Shown piece after piece: positions 35,011 to 43,193 of a stretch of 64,000 nucleotides of DNA (its first letter is position 1; each line of letters opens with the position of its first letter). The translations under genes were made by a program, and so were the position numbers. The DNA comes from Paenibacillus borealis. GTDB taxonomy: Bacteria > Bacillota > Bacilli > Paenibacillales > Paenibacillaceae. The stretch lies in NCBI RefSeq assembly GCF_000758665.1, contig NZ_CP009285.1, positions 248,001 through 312,000 on the forward strand, given 5' to 3'. Under the pieces are notes generated by a model. The model had not been told where the DNA came from and did no database searches. It saw only the letters and a program-made list of their open reading frames with translations.

Positions 35011-36279
35011 TTGACAGAATCAGAGCCAACATTTGATCGTTTTTTTGACAGCATGGAATCCCTGGCGGATACCATCAGTGAATCGCTTCAGTCGCAGGTG
35101 ACGATTGAGGACAGCAACCATCATGTGATCGGCTACAGCTCCCATCAGTTTGAGAGCGATCCGGCGCGTATCTCAACGATTATCGGCAAGAAAGTTCCCA
35201 ATACCGTTATTATAGGGCTCCGCAAAAAGGGGGTCATGCACGATCTGGAGAATACCAGCCATCCCATCCGCATTCCCGCAGTTATGGAGGTGGGCCTCGG
35301 CCCCCGCTTGGCCATGTGCATCAAACACCAGCAGGAAATTCTCGGCTACATCTGGGTAGTGGACCGGGGAAATCTTGCCGAGGGGCATGCGGAGCGTATA
35401 GTTGAGAAGGCTGCCGGGATCGCCGGGCGGTATCTGCTGAAGCAGCGGGGATGGAAGACGAAGCAGGAGAAGACATTCGAGGATTTCTTCTGGAAGCTCT
35501 TGACCTCGCACTATGAGAGTGAGCCGCGCATCCGCCAGGAAGCGGAAGCCGGATCGATTCTGCTGCCGGAGAGTTATTATATCGGGGTGCTGGAGAGCGA
35601 CAAGCCGGTGGATGAGCATTTCCTGCAGAATTTCCGGCGGATTATGGATGCCTATGCCGGACAGCGGCTGCTGTTCCAGACTGCCGAGCAGAACCGGCTG
35701 ATTATTCTGTTCTCGTTTGTGTTTCCGGTGGAAGGGACGGAGCTGCTGTCCTCGTTCGTACAGAAGCTGATCCGGGATATGGGTACAAGCGAAGGCTGCA
35801 GGCTTACAGCCGGCTGCAGTCCGGGCTACCGCGAATACACTTCTGCGGCGGCGGCTTACCGCGAAGCGCTGCAGATTCTGGAAATCAAGAAGCTGCTGCC
35901 TTATCACGCCCGTGAGCTGCTGCTCTATGAAGAGATTGGCTTCTGGGCCTACCTTCCGGCCATTCTGGAGCAGAAGCGCAGCCGGACACGGCGCAGCGCT
36001 CTGCTCTACCCGCTTAAGGAGCATGACCGCGAGCATAAGAGCGATTTCCTCAAGACTATCGCCGTCTACCTTACAATGAACGGGAATCTGAAGGAATCGG
36101 CTGCTTTTCTGCATATCCATACCAACACGTTAATGTACCGGCTGAACCGGATCGCCGAGATTACAGGCAGGAGCCTGAAGGAAACGGATTACCGCACCTC
36201 CATGTATCTCGATATACTGACCGAGGAGACTGCGCAGGTAAATGGCTGGTTTCAGGAGCCGCCCCGGTTCAGGGAGTAG
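35011..36279 (+). CDS. adeR: PucR/CdaR-family regulator, AdeR-like
   Basis: A 422-residue regulator with a sensory N-terminal domain, a GGDEF-like central domain and a C-terminal PucR helix-turn-helix (NGNLKESAAFLHIHTNTLMYRLNRI region). The start is TTG at 35011, eight bases after GAGG; a GTG at 35002 lies inside that ribosome site. Its place directly after ald matches AdeR, the alanine-responsive activator of ald in Bacillus subtilis; the name rests on that context and family, not on an alignment. Confidence 0.8.
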   Translation: MTESEPTFDRFFDSMESLADTISESLQSQVTIEDSNHHVIGYSSHQFESDPARISTIIGKKVPNTVIIGLRKKGVMHDLENTSHPIRIPAVMEVGLGPRLAMCIKHQQEILGYIWVVDRGNLAEGHAERIVEKAAGIAGRYLLKQRGWKTKQEKTFEDFFWKLLTSHYESEPRIRQEAEAGSILLPESYYIGVLESDKPVDEHFLQNFRRIMDAYAGQRLLFQTAEQNRLIILFSFVFPVEGTELLSSFVQKLIRDMGTSEGCRLTAGCSPGYREYTSAAAAYREALQILEIKKLLPYHARELLLYEEIGFWAYLPAILEQKRSRTRRSALLYPLKEHDREHKSDFLKTIAVYLTMNGNLKESAAFLHIHTNTLMYRLNRIAEITGRSLKETDYRTSMYLDILTEETAQVNGWFQEPPRFRE

Positions 36280-36496
36280 TCTCTTCATCTGCAGATACAA
36301 ATTCAAGAAATCCGGCGATGATTTCTGAGGCTGCCTCTTCATCCGGTAAACGGGCATGCCGGCTCAACCTCTGTATATCTGGTTTAAATAGTTCAAGGAG
36401 CTGCAGCATCGCTGCGGCTTCTTTGTTTTTGGCTGCCTGGATCAGTCGAGTAATTTCGTTGTCTGAGATAGTTGGCTCAAGATCTTCTTTTTCCAT
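36269..36496 (-). CDS. Small sigma-region-2-like protein (RsoA-like)
   Basis: A 75-residue, mostly helical protein. LIQAAKNKEAAAMLQLLELF followed by KPDIQRLSR and DEEAASEIIAGFLEFV resembles the truncated sigma region 2 (HTH_16) of RsoA, the co-sigma that pairs with SigO in Bacillus subtilis. It overlaps the upstream region-4-like gene by 55 bp, in the same order as sigO-rsoA, so the two may form a split sigma factor. Its 3' end overlaps the convergent adeR gene by 11 bp. The ribosome site is weak, which fits translational coupling. Confidence 0.5.
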   Translation of the reverse strand: MEKEDLEPTISDNEITRLIQAAKNKEAAAMLQLLELFKPDIQRLSRHARLPDEEAASEIIAGFLEFVSADEETTP

Positions 36497-36786
36497 TTGC
36501 TCACCGCCTGTTGGCTCATATTTAATTGCTTGGCGACCTCCGCTTCGCTGTATCCTTCCAGATAGATTTTATATAAGATGGATTTTTCAAAAGCAGGCAG
36601 GCCTTCCGTGATCTGCTCAATCATTATTTTGTTCTCGGAAGCCTGTGTGAAGTTGGTTCCTGCCTGTATATTGTCCAAAAGCGGACATTCCACCCGGTTA
36701 ATCTTTCTGGCCCGGTACTGTACTCTCCATCCTATCCGGCAGATTTCATTCTTGTAACGTTCATAGACTGTTTGTGCTCTATCCAA
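36442..36786 (-). CDS. Sigma-region-4-like HTH protein (SigO-like)
   Basis: A 114-residue protein. The C-terminal part, AFEKSILYKIYLEGYSEAEV then AKQLNMSQQAVSKWKKKIL, is a sigma region 4 helix-turn-helix; the N-terminal part is basic (RYKNEICRIGWRVQYRARKI). The start is TTG at 36786 with GGGGGA six bases before; a longer frame starting at 36873 lacks a ribosome site. Together with the overlapping 75-residue protein it looks like a two-subunit sigma factor of the SigO-RsoA kind; a phage-type late regulator is an alternative. Confidence 0.55.
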   Translation of the reverse strand: MDRAQTVYERYKNEICRIGWRVQYRARKINRVECPLLDNIQAGTNFTQASENKIMIEQITEGLPAFEKSILYKIYLEGYSEAEVAKQLNMSQQAVSKWKKKILSQLSQTTKLLD

Positions 36787-36862
36787 AGCGGATTCCCCCT
36801 TTTCTGGAAATAGAAATAATAATATATATATATAAGCAGAGATGGTAGTTTGTTGTACTAAT

Positions 36863-36884
36863 AATAGGAACATGTGTTCCTATT
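36863..36884. promoter_or_regulatory. LexA-box-like perfect palindrome
   Basis: AATAGGAACA-TG-TGTTCCTATT is a perfect 22-bp palindrome. Its centre GAACATGTGTTC contains GAAC-N4-GTTC, the core of the Gram-positive LexA (DinR) box, although the outer C and G of the consensus are swapped. It lies about 80 bp upstream of the SigO-like start, ahead of an AT-rich TATATA run. It is in the 304-bp gap 36787-37090. Confidence 0.55.
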
Positions 36885-36996
36885 TATTGTAGCATATTCT
36901 AATAGATGGATGCCAGCAATGGGGAATTTAAACTTTTTTTAATTTCAGGTTGTATTTTAGCTGCCTAAATTACCTTATAAGTGAAGGCATCAACAA

Positions 36997-37040
36997 AGAA
37001 AAACGAAATGGATTTGGGAAGAGATCCCTTTCGTTTTTCT
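36997..37040 (+). terminator. Hairpin, possible attenuator before the DUF4127 gene
   Basis: AGAAAAACGAAA (36997-37008) pairs perfectly with 37029-37040, with an inner GGAT/ATCC. The 3' arm is T-rich. No plus-strand gene ends just upstream, so it sits in the leader of the gene at 37091. Confidence 0.5.
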
Positions 37041-37090
37041 CTTCCCCTTCTGTCCGGGCCTATCTGCTGACCAGAGGGAGCTTGAAACAA

Positions 37091-38794
37091 ATGAAGAATG
37101 TGCTATACGTACCATTGGATGATAGACCGGTTAATCTGGATGATGTTATTGCTCAAGGGAAATCGGCAGGAATTCATGTAATCACCCCGCATGTAACCGA
37201 TCTTAGAAACCGTCTGGATTCGCATAAGACGTCATCGGGGACAACATTGCTAACCACCTCTTCACCGTCCTATGGGGACACCGCCAAGATCCGGCAGTTT
37301 ATTCTTCATCATGCAGCGTCTGCAGACGGCTTTATAATCTCCACAGATATGCTCGCCTACGGGGGCCTGATCGGAAGCCGCCGCCTCCGGGCAGACGCAG
37401 GGGGAGCTTATCCGGACTATGATCCTGTTATCACGAGCCTGCTGGACGTGATCCGTTTAGTGAAGCAATCTTATCCGGACAAGCCGGTGTATGTGCTGGA
37501 TACGATTATGAGGCTGGCTACAACGTCTTTTGCAGAAGGTCTGGACTTGGCAGCCTATACAGAATCACGCAATTTCATGCTTCAGCCACGAAGAAGCTTT
37601 ACGCAGTTTGCCGATATTCTCAGCGGGTATAACCTGTCTCCAGCCGGTTCCTATGGCAGCACGGCCACTTTCAATAAAGAACAGTATTACAATACGAGAC
37701 AGCATAAGTTCAAAACGAACCATTACATTCTGGAGAAGCTGGCGCAGGAGGGATACATTGATTTTCTCGCGGTAGGTGTGGATGATGCCAATACTCAAGG
37801 GGTGCAGATTAACGAGATTCGCTTTGTAGAAGAGTGTATTAATGGCTGGCTTGGCGGTATAAATGGGCAAAATCCGGAGCGTGCAATCATTCTGCCGGAT
37901 GCAGACGGACTGGGGCAGGCGTTATTGGCGCGGATGGCGAATCAGCTCTATCGTAACGGGGCAAAGACAGGTTATGCCGTTCAATACTTCGGGCCCCATG
38001 GCTCTACCATTACGAGTCCGTATGAATATATGGATGTGCATCAGAATATTCAGCGTCATGTGGATATTGTTGGTGCAGAGTCTGCGAGCGGTTCACCTGC
38101 CTTGGAGATTATCGCGGTTACCGCTGGGGATCAGACGCCGGCTGCGGTTGACCGCCTTGCAGCTAACCACGCCAATGGTGTTCTGTCTGTCGTGATTGAT
38201 TTTGTCGGCAACGGTGCAGCGGATGCAGCTGTAACTGAAGGCCTGCTGGGCAGCCGGTATACCGGAAGTATATTAGGATACAGCGGCTGGAATACGCCGG
38301 GTAACAAAATCGGGATTGCGCTGGGCATGGGCCAGGCCCGGTATGCATTGTTGGTTACGGAGACAGATGCGGCGGCGCTCAGCTCTGCTGTCCATGCTCA
38401 CGGATCGCTTTTGTTCAAACGCTTCTTGAAAGATTACTATTACAAAAGGTTAGCTATTGGTGAAATCCGGGAATATTCAAGAGCCCATTCTTTATATGAG
38501 AATGTTGCTGCGATTGCAGACCAGAACATGCTTTTGTTTAATAGTCCCGAAGATTACTCTCACTTACAAGCCCTGCTGAGAGAGCGGATGCAGACACATA
38601 CAGCCACCCTTGCCGGGGCAAATGCATTCCTTACCGGGAGTCCTGACCCAGCTTGTAGTATCCGCCGGATTAACGGAGCTGCCTGGTCATTCTCGGAATA
38701 TGCCGGTGCATCACTTCATTACAACAATCCCGGTTATATTTGGGGCCGAGCTTTTGAAATTACTTTGAATCCTAACGTAACCTTTTTGTGCTGA
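37091..38794 (+). CDS. DUF4127 family protein
   Basis: A 567-residue protein beginning MKNVLYVPLDDRPVNLDDV, the hallmark of DUF4127. No signal peptide or transmembrane helix is obvious, so it is probably cytoplasmic. Conserved-looking stretches include ISTDMLAYGGLIGSR and SGWNTPGNKIGIAL. The ATG at 37091 is ten bases after GAGGGAG; a longer frame upstream crosses the hairpin at 36997-37040. The family has no established function. Confidence 0.82.
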   Translation: MKNVLYVPLDDRPVNLDDVIAQGKSAGIHVITPHVTDLRNRLDSHKTSSGTTLLTTSSPSYGDTAKIRQFILHHAASADGFIISTDMLAYGGLIGSRRLRADAGGAYPDYDPVITSLLDVIRLVKQSYPDKPVYVLDTIMRLATTSFAEGLDLAAYTESRNFMLQPRRSFTQFADILSGYNLSPAGSYGSTATFNKEQYYNTRQHKFKTNHYILEKLAQEGYIDFLAVGVDDANTQGVQINEIRFVEECINGWLGGINGQNPERAIILPDADGLGQALLARMANQLYRNGAKTGYAVQYFGPHGSTITSPYEYMDVHQNIQRHVDIVGAESASGSPALEIIAVTAGDQTPAAVDRLAANHANGVLSVVIDFVGNGAADAAVTEGLLGSRYTGSILGYSGWNTPGNKIGIALGMGQARYALLVTETDAAALSSAVHAHGSLLFKRFLKDYYYKRLAIGEIREYSRAHSLYENVAAIADQNMLLFNSPEDYSHLQALLRERMQTHTATLAGANAFLTGSPDPACSIRRINGAAWSFSEYAGASLHYNNPGYIWGRAFEITLNPNVTFLC

Positions 38795-38878
38795 GCGCAA
38801 ACTCCCACGCACCAATACGCGGCCCGACACGTACAATAACCTATATTTCATGACAAGAAGATGAAAGGGGGAAGCAGA

Positions 38879-39604
38879 ATGGGGTATGGATACACGGCTC
38901 CTGGGGATCCGGCATTCGAGAATAAAATGCGGGGGGAGATTATCGCGGCAGCCAGATCGATGAATGCCGGCGGGACCGATTTCTCGACGTTCAAGAACTC
39001 CCGCTGCAATCCAAGATATTGGAACCGTACGGCGGGTGGAGGTTTTGAATTAAGGGCAGGGGTCAGCCCTTCGGCAGCGATCAATGATATTTTTGTGAAT
39101 GGGCAGCTGTATGCCTTCGAATGTGCAATGGCGATGGTAATGATTCTATATAGAGCGACCATCAGTATGATCGGGGAGAGTGCCTTCGACCGCTATTTCA
39201 CCGATCTGTACCTGTGGGACTGGAACTATGACAGCAATCTGAAGATGATCACCACCTTCAATCGGGCGGAATTACAGCCGGGGGATGTAGTCTATTTCAA
39301 GAATCCCGATCATGATCCGGATAAGCCGGAATGGCAGGGGGAGAACGCGATTATGCTGTCGAACGACAGCTTCTACGGGCACGGGCTGGGCATTAAGAGC
39401 GCATCCGAGATGATCACTTCACTCAACAGGGAAAGAGTACCGGGCAGCCGGACTTCGGCATACCTGGCGGATGAGGGACTTCACCCGGACTTTGCCTATA
39501 TAGCTACATTAACAACACGTTCCGGCCTGCCGCTATCCGGTAAACGTGGAGCCAGCACGGCCATCTACTCCAGAATAGGCGTCAAATCCTATATCATCAG
39601 ATAG
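38879..39604 (+). CDS. tgl: Spore-coat protein-glutamine gamma-glutamyltransferase
   Basis: A 241-residue transglutaminase that cross-links spore-coat proteins between Gln and Lys side chains. GQLYAFECAMAMV holds the catalytic Cys near residue 82, GENAIMLSND the Glu near residue 155 and GHGLGI the His near residue 166, in the order of Bacillus subtilis Tgl. The N-terminal region before MRGEIIAAARSMNAGG is about 40 residues shorter than in that protein, as far as I recall its sequence. The ATG at 38879 has GGGGG seven bases upstream; a start six codons earlier lacks a ribosome site. Confidence 0.87.
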   Translation: MGYGYTAPGDPAFENKMRGEIIAAARSMNAGGTDFSTFKNSRCNPRYWNRTAGGGFELRAGVSPSAAINDIFVNGQLYAFECAMAMVMILYRATISMIGESAFDRYFTDLYLWDWNYDSNLKMITTFNRAELQPGDVVYFKNPDHDPDKPEWQGENAIMLSNDSFYGHGLGIKSASEMITSLNRERVPGSRTSAYLADEGLHPDFAYIATLTTRSGLPLSGKRGASTAIYSRIGVKSYIIR

Positions 39605-39613
39605 GGCCCGGCG

Positions 39614-41233
39614 TCACTGATTTTTTTCAGAGCGGTATTTAAGCGGGTGCAGGCCGACTGTTTTTTTGAAAACTGTACTGAAGTAATGGGGATTCTCATA
39701 GCCCACAAGTTCAGAAATCTCCATTACTTTCAGATCCGTGCCGAGCAGCAGCTCTTTCGCTTTGCCCATACGGATCCGGGTGAGATAGTCAGTAATCGTC
39801 TCACCGGTCTCCTTCTTGAAGATCAGGCTGATATAGTTAGGCGTGAGGAATACCTCCTCGGCAATTCTGGAAATGGAGAGCTCAGAGGCATAGCCTTCCT
39901 GGATAATGGAACAGATCTTGCTGATCATCCGGCTGTTCTTGGAGGTGTTCTTGCCTGCTACATACGCACTTAAGTCTTGAAAAAGTGACAGCATATATGC
40001 CTTCAGACCGGTAATATTCTTCTGAAGATACAGCTTATCCATGATTGTAATCCGGTCACTGAGCACCTGCCGGGTATCCTCGTCAATCTCATACAGAGCC
40101 CTGGCGGAGGTGAAAATCATCTCGGCACAGATACTCTGCACATACTCAATCTGCAGCTTGGGTCCGGCCAGTCTGGTGAACAGCTGCTCCATCAGCTCCA
40201 TGACGGTGCCTGTATGCCCTGCTTTCAGTTCATTCATGAGCCGGGCCTGGAATTTATAGAAGAAAGTACTCTCCAGTGTCTCTGTTTCCGGCTGGATATC
40301 CTTGATGTAGAGGACAGCGCCGTGCCCGGTATAGAATTTGTACACCAGCGCGGCCAGCGCATCTTTGTACGAGTCTTCCAACTGGCTGGCCAGAGGACAA
40401 GCCCTCCCAATGCCGACCGAGGCTTCCAGCCGCAGATACTTGCGGATATTGCTGATGATCTGCCCGCATACTTCGGAGATGGAAGAGGGCGAGGGATCGT
40501 CTGCCGGGCAGACAAGCATAATGAACTCGTTCTCACTCGCGACGAAGCTGATGGAACACGGGTGGCTGGCCAGGCACTCATTGATAATATTTTGAATGGA
40601 GAAATAGAGCAGCTGCTTGTATTCCTCCGAGAATTTATCCACTGCATTCTGGTATTCATCCAGCTGCAGTACACAGGCTGTCAAAGCGGTCTCCCGCTTG
40701 AAGGGAAGGGCGAAATAATTTATTTTCTGCCAAATTTCATCTTCATTCCGGTATAGGCCGGCAATCAGATTCTGCAGGAATTTGTCACGGATCAGCGGCA
40801 TGCTGTCATGCAGCTGCTTCCTCAGCTGCTCCACATCCATCTGATGCTCACGTTCCCCTTTAAGCTTAGCGACAACCTGACGGAAGACCTCCCGGACCTC
40901 GGGCAATTTCACCGGCTTCAGGATATATCCCTCTGCACTCACCTTCAGCGCGTCCCGGGCATAGGAGAAATCCTGGGCGCCGCTGATAATAATGATTTTG
41001 GTAGGACTGCCTGCTTCCCGCAGCTTCTCCGCCACCTGCAGACCGCCCATCAGCGGCATCATAATATCGGTGAACAGAATATCCGGCGCAAGCTTCAGGC
41101 ATAATTCATACGCCTCCAGACCGTCAGATGCCTCCCCTATAATCTCAATTCCGAATTCTTCCTGCCACTTGAATACATGGATCAGGCTGCTGCGGATAAA
41201 CGGCTCATCATCCGCTACGATCATCGTCAACAT
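39614..41233 (-). CDS. YesN-type response regulator (receiver + AraC HTH), long form
   Basis: A 539-residue regulator. The receiver has IVADDEPFIRSSL and the phosphorylation site in DILFTDIMMPLMGG near residue 55; about 280 residues of linker follow; the C-terminal AraC domain includes ISRIAEEVFLTPNYISLIFK and YENPHYFSTVFKK. The ATG at 41233 is six bases after GAGGTGA. It overlaps the kinase gene by 26 bp. It probably controls the polysaccharide locus or the divergent binding-protein gene. Confidence 0.92.
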   Translation of the reverse strand: MLTMIVADDEPFIRSSLIHVFKWQEEFGIEIIGEASDGLEAYELCLKLAPDILFTDIMMPLMGGLQVAEKLREAGSPTKIIIISGAQDFSYARDALKVSAEGYILKPVKLPEVREVFRQVVAKLKGEREHQMDVEQLRKQLHDSMPLIRDKFLQNLIAGLYRNEDEIWQKINYFALPFKRETALTACVLQLDEYQNAVDKFSEEYKQLLYFSIQNIINECLASHPCSISFVASENEFIMLVCPADDPSPSSISEVCGQIISNIRKYLRLEASVGIGRACPLASQLEDSYKDALAALVYKFYTGHGAVLYIKDIQPETETLESTFFYKFQARLMNELKAGHTGTVMELMEQLFTRLAGPKLQIEYVQSICAEMIFTSARALYEIDEDTRQVLSDRITIMDKLYLQKNITGLKAYMLSLFQDLSAYVAGKNTSKNSRMISKICSIIQEGYASELSISRIAEEVFLTPNYISLIFKKETGETITDYLTRIRMGKAKELLLGTDLKVMEISELVGYENPHYFSTVFKKTVGLHPLKYRSEKNQ

Positions 41234-43064
41234 CTTCACTCACCTCATCCCATGTAGTCACCACCGGAAACCGGATCACCGCAAGCAGGCCGCAGCCATC
41301 CTCGGTATTAGCGTAATAGCGGATTCCGTAAGACGCTCCAAAAAACTGCTGAATTCTCATATGCACATTACGGATGCCATAGGACTGGTTGCCCGGCTGC
41401 GGATTGGCCAGAAGCAGATTCAGCCGCTCCGGGTCTGCCCCTACGCCGTCGTCAAACACCGAAACGCTGAGGATGCCTTGTGAAGTCTCGACCCTGATAC
41501 GGATTCTGCCTTGACCCCGGCGCTGCTGAATGCCATGAATCAGGGCATTCTCGACCAGCGGCTGCAGGCTGAGCTTGACCACCAGGCATTCCTCCAGCAG
41601 CTTGGGGTCCGTCTCCTCCAGTTCATATTCCAGCCGATCCTGGAAGCGGAACTGCTGAATCTCCAGATAGCTCTCCACCTGCCGCAGCTCATCGCGGAGC
41701 GGGATAATATTCCGTCCTTTGCTCAGGCTGTACCTGAAGAAATCAGAGAGTGAAGTGACCATATTGCTGATCTCGGGAATATCGTGATTGATGGCAATCC
41801 AGTTGATTGAATCCAGGGTGTTGTAGAGAAAATGCGGGTTGATCTGGGCCTGCAGTGTCTGGAGCTCGGCTTCTTTCTTGCGCAGCTCGGTCACATAGAG
41901 CTTATCGATCAGCGCCTTGATCTGCTGCAGCAGCTTGTTATAGCGGTTGAATAAGTAGGCGAATTCATCCTTGCGCCTGTAGCGGATGGTAATGTTGAAA
42001 TTTCCGCTTTCGGCATGCGACATCGACTGGATGAACTTGCGGATCGGCGCTGAGATATTCTCTGACAGCAGCAGGGCCATCATGAGCGAGACCAGCATAC
42101 AGATGCCGATGACGATATACATCACCCGGCGGAAGGCGGCCAATTCTCCGTTAAGCTCGCGGACAGGCGAGAATGAGAGAATGGTCCAGCCGGTGTTGTC
42201 TATGGTCCGGTAGGAGACAAGCATATTCTCGCCGCCGATCATCTGGTGAAAAGAATGCAGACCCGCTGAATCGGCAGCAGGAGCGTTCATCTTGCTGTAG
42301 TACTCCTGTGTGTTGATATTCTGCCCGATCAATCCCGGTTCCGGACTGATGGCGATCGTGCCGGTTCCATCTGCGATATAGACCTTGCTGCCGGGTGTAG
42401 GCTTGTAATGCTCCAGCAGCGTGCTGAATTCCGCAACCGGAATATCTATGGTCAGCAGCCCGACAAAGGGCAGCTGCGCATGCCGGATACCGAACAGGCG
42501 CCTCGCGAATTTGAGGGTGTATCTGGAGTCGAGCGAGCTGAGTCCGACTACAGTGAAATCGGATTTGGCCGGAATACCGAGATACCAGGGCTTCAGGGAA
42601 ATGAGATCGATATTGAAAACACGTCTGGAGAAATTGTACTGGGTATATTCCGGCCGGTTCAGCATATAGAGCATAGGTACAAAGCTGCTTCCCGATGTTC
42701 CGTTCGCGGGGAAATTCTCGAGAATCTTGTCGAGGGCGGCCAGTTCATTGATGATTCCGGTGCTGTCCGTAGGCCGGTTAGAGGAGATGAGGTCAGCGAA
42801 TTCCGAATTAAGGTATAGCGCAATCATGGAGTTATTGGCGGCCTCGAACCGCTGCGCCAGATTATCCTGGACAAGATTGAAGTTATTCTCAATGGATGTA
42901 TTGACATTGCGGGTGATGATATCGGCCGATTTGTTGTACACCGTCACCGATATAATGGTTGTCGGAAGCAGGACGAGGAACAGGAAATAGAGAATCAGCC
43001 GGCTGCGGATGCTGAAATTATACAAGAAGAGGGTGCGCGACAATGTATCAAACAGCTTCCTCAT
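41208..43064 (-). CDS. YesM-type sensor histidine kinase
   Basis: A 618-residue kinase with a transmembrane helix near residues 19-39, an extracellular Cache-like sensor of about 260 residues, a second helix near 305, HAMP, and the kinase domain (QAQINPHFLYNTLDSINW with the phospho-His, PLVENALIHG, FDDGVGAD). The ATG at 43064 has GGGGAGG six bases upstream; an earlier frame would add 38 residues without a ribosome site. It is divergent from a binding-protein gene at 43194, which could be its sugar-sensing partner. Confidence 0.92.
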   Translation of the reverse strand: MRKLFDTLSRTLFLYNFSIRSRLILYFLFLVLLPTTIISVTVYNKSADIITRNVNTSIENNFNLVQDNLAQRFEAANNSMIALYLNSEFADLISSNRPTDSTGIINELAALDKILENFPANGTSGSSFVPMLYMLNRPEYTQYNFSRRVFNIDLISLKPWYLGIPAKSDFTVVGLSSLDSRYTLKFARRLFGIRHAQLPFVGLLTIDIPVAEFSTLLEHYKPTPGSKVYIADGTGTIAISPEPGLIGQNINTQEYYSKMNAPAADSAGLHSFHQMIGGENMLVSYRTIDNTGWTILSFSPVRELNGELAAFRRVMYIVIGICMLVSLMMALLLSENISAPIRKFIQSMSHAESGNFNITIRYRRKDEFAYLFNRYNKLLQQIKALIDKLYVTELRKKEAELQTLQAQINPHFLYNTLDSINWIAINHDIPEISNMVTSLSDFFRYSLSKGRNIIPLRDELRQVESYLEIQQFRFQDRLEYELEETDPKLLEECLVVKLSLQPLVENALIHGIQQRRGQGRIRIRVETSQGILSVSVFDDGVGADPERLNLLLANPQPGNQSYGIRNVHMRIQQFFGASYGIRYYANTEDGCGLLAVIRFPVVTTWDEVSEDVDDDRSG

Positions 43065-43193
43065 TCGAGCCCTCCCCAGGCATCCCGATATTTGCGGCTT
43101 GCCATTTATCGGGTATTGTTGGAAAATACCAATCAATAGCTGGTATACATTGTAAAACGCAATAAGTCTTGATGTCAACGCAGGAGGTGCAAG

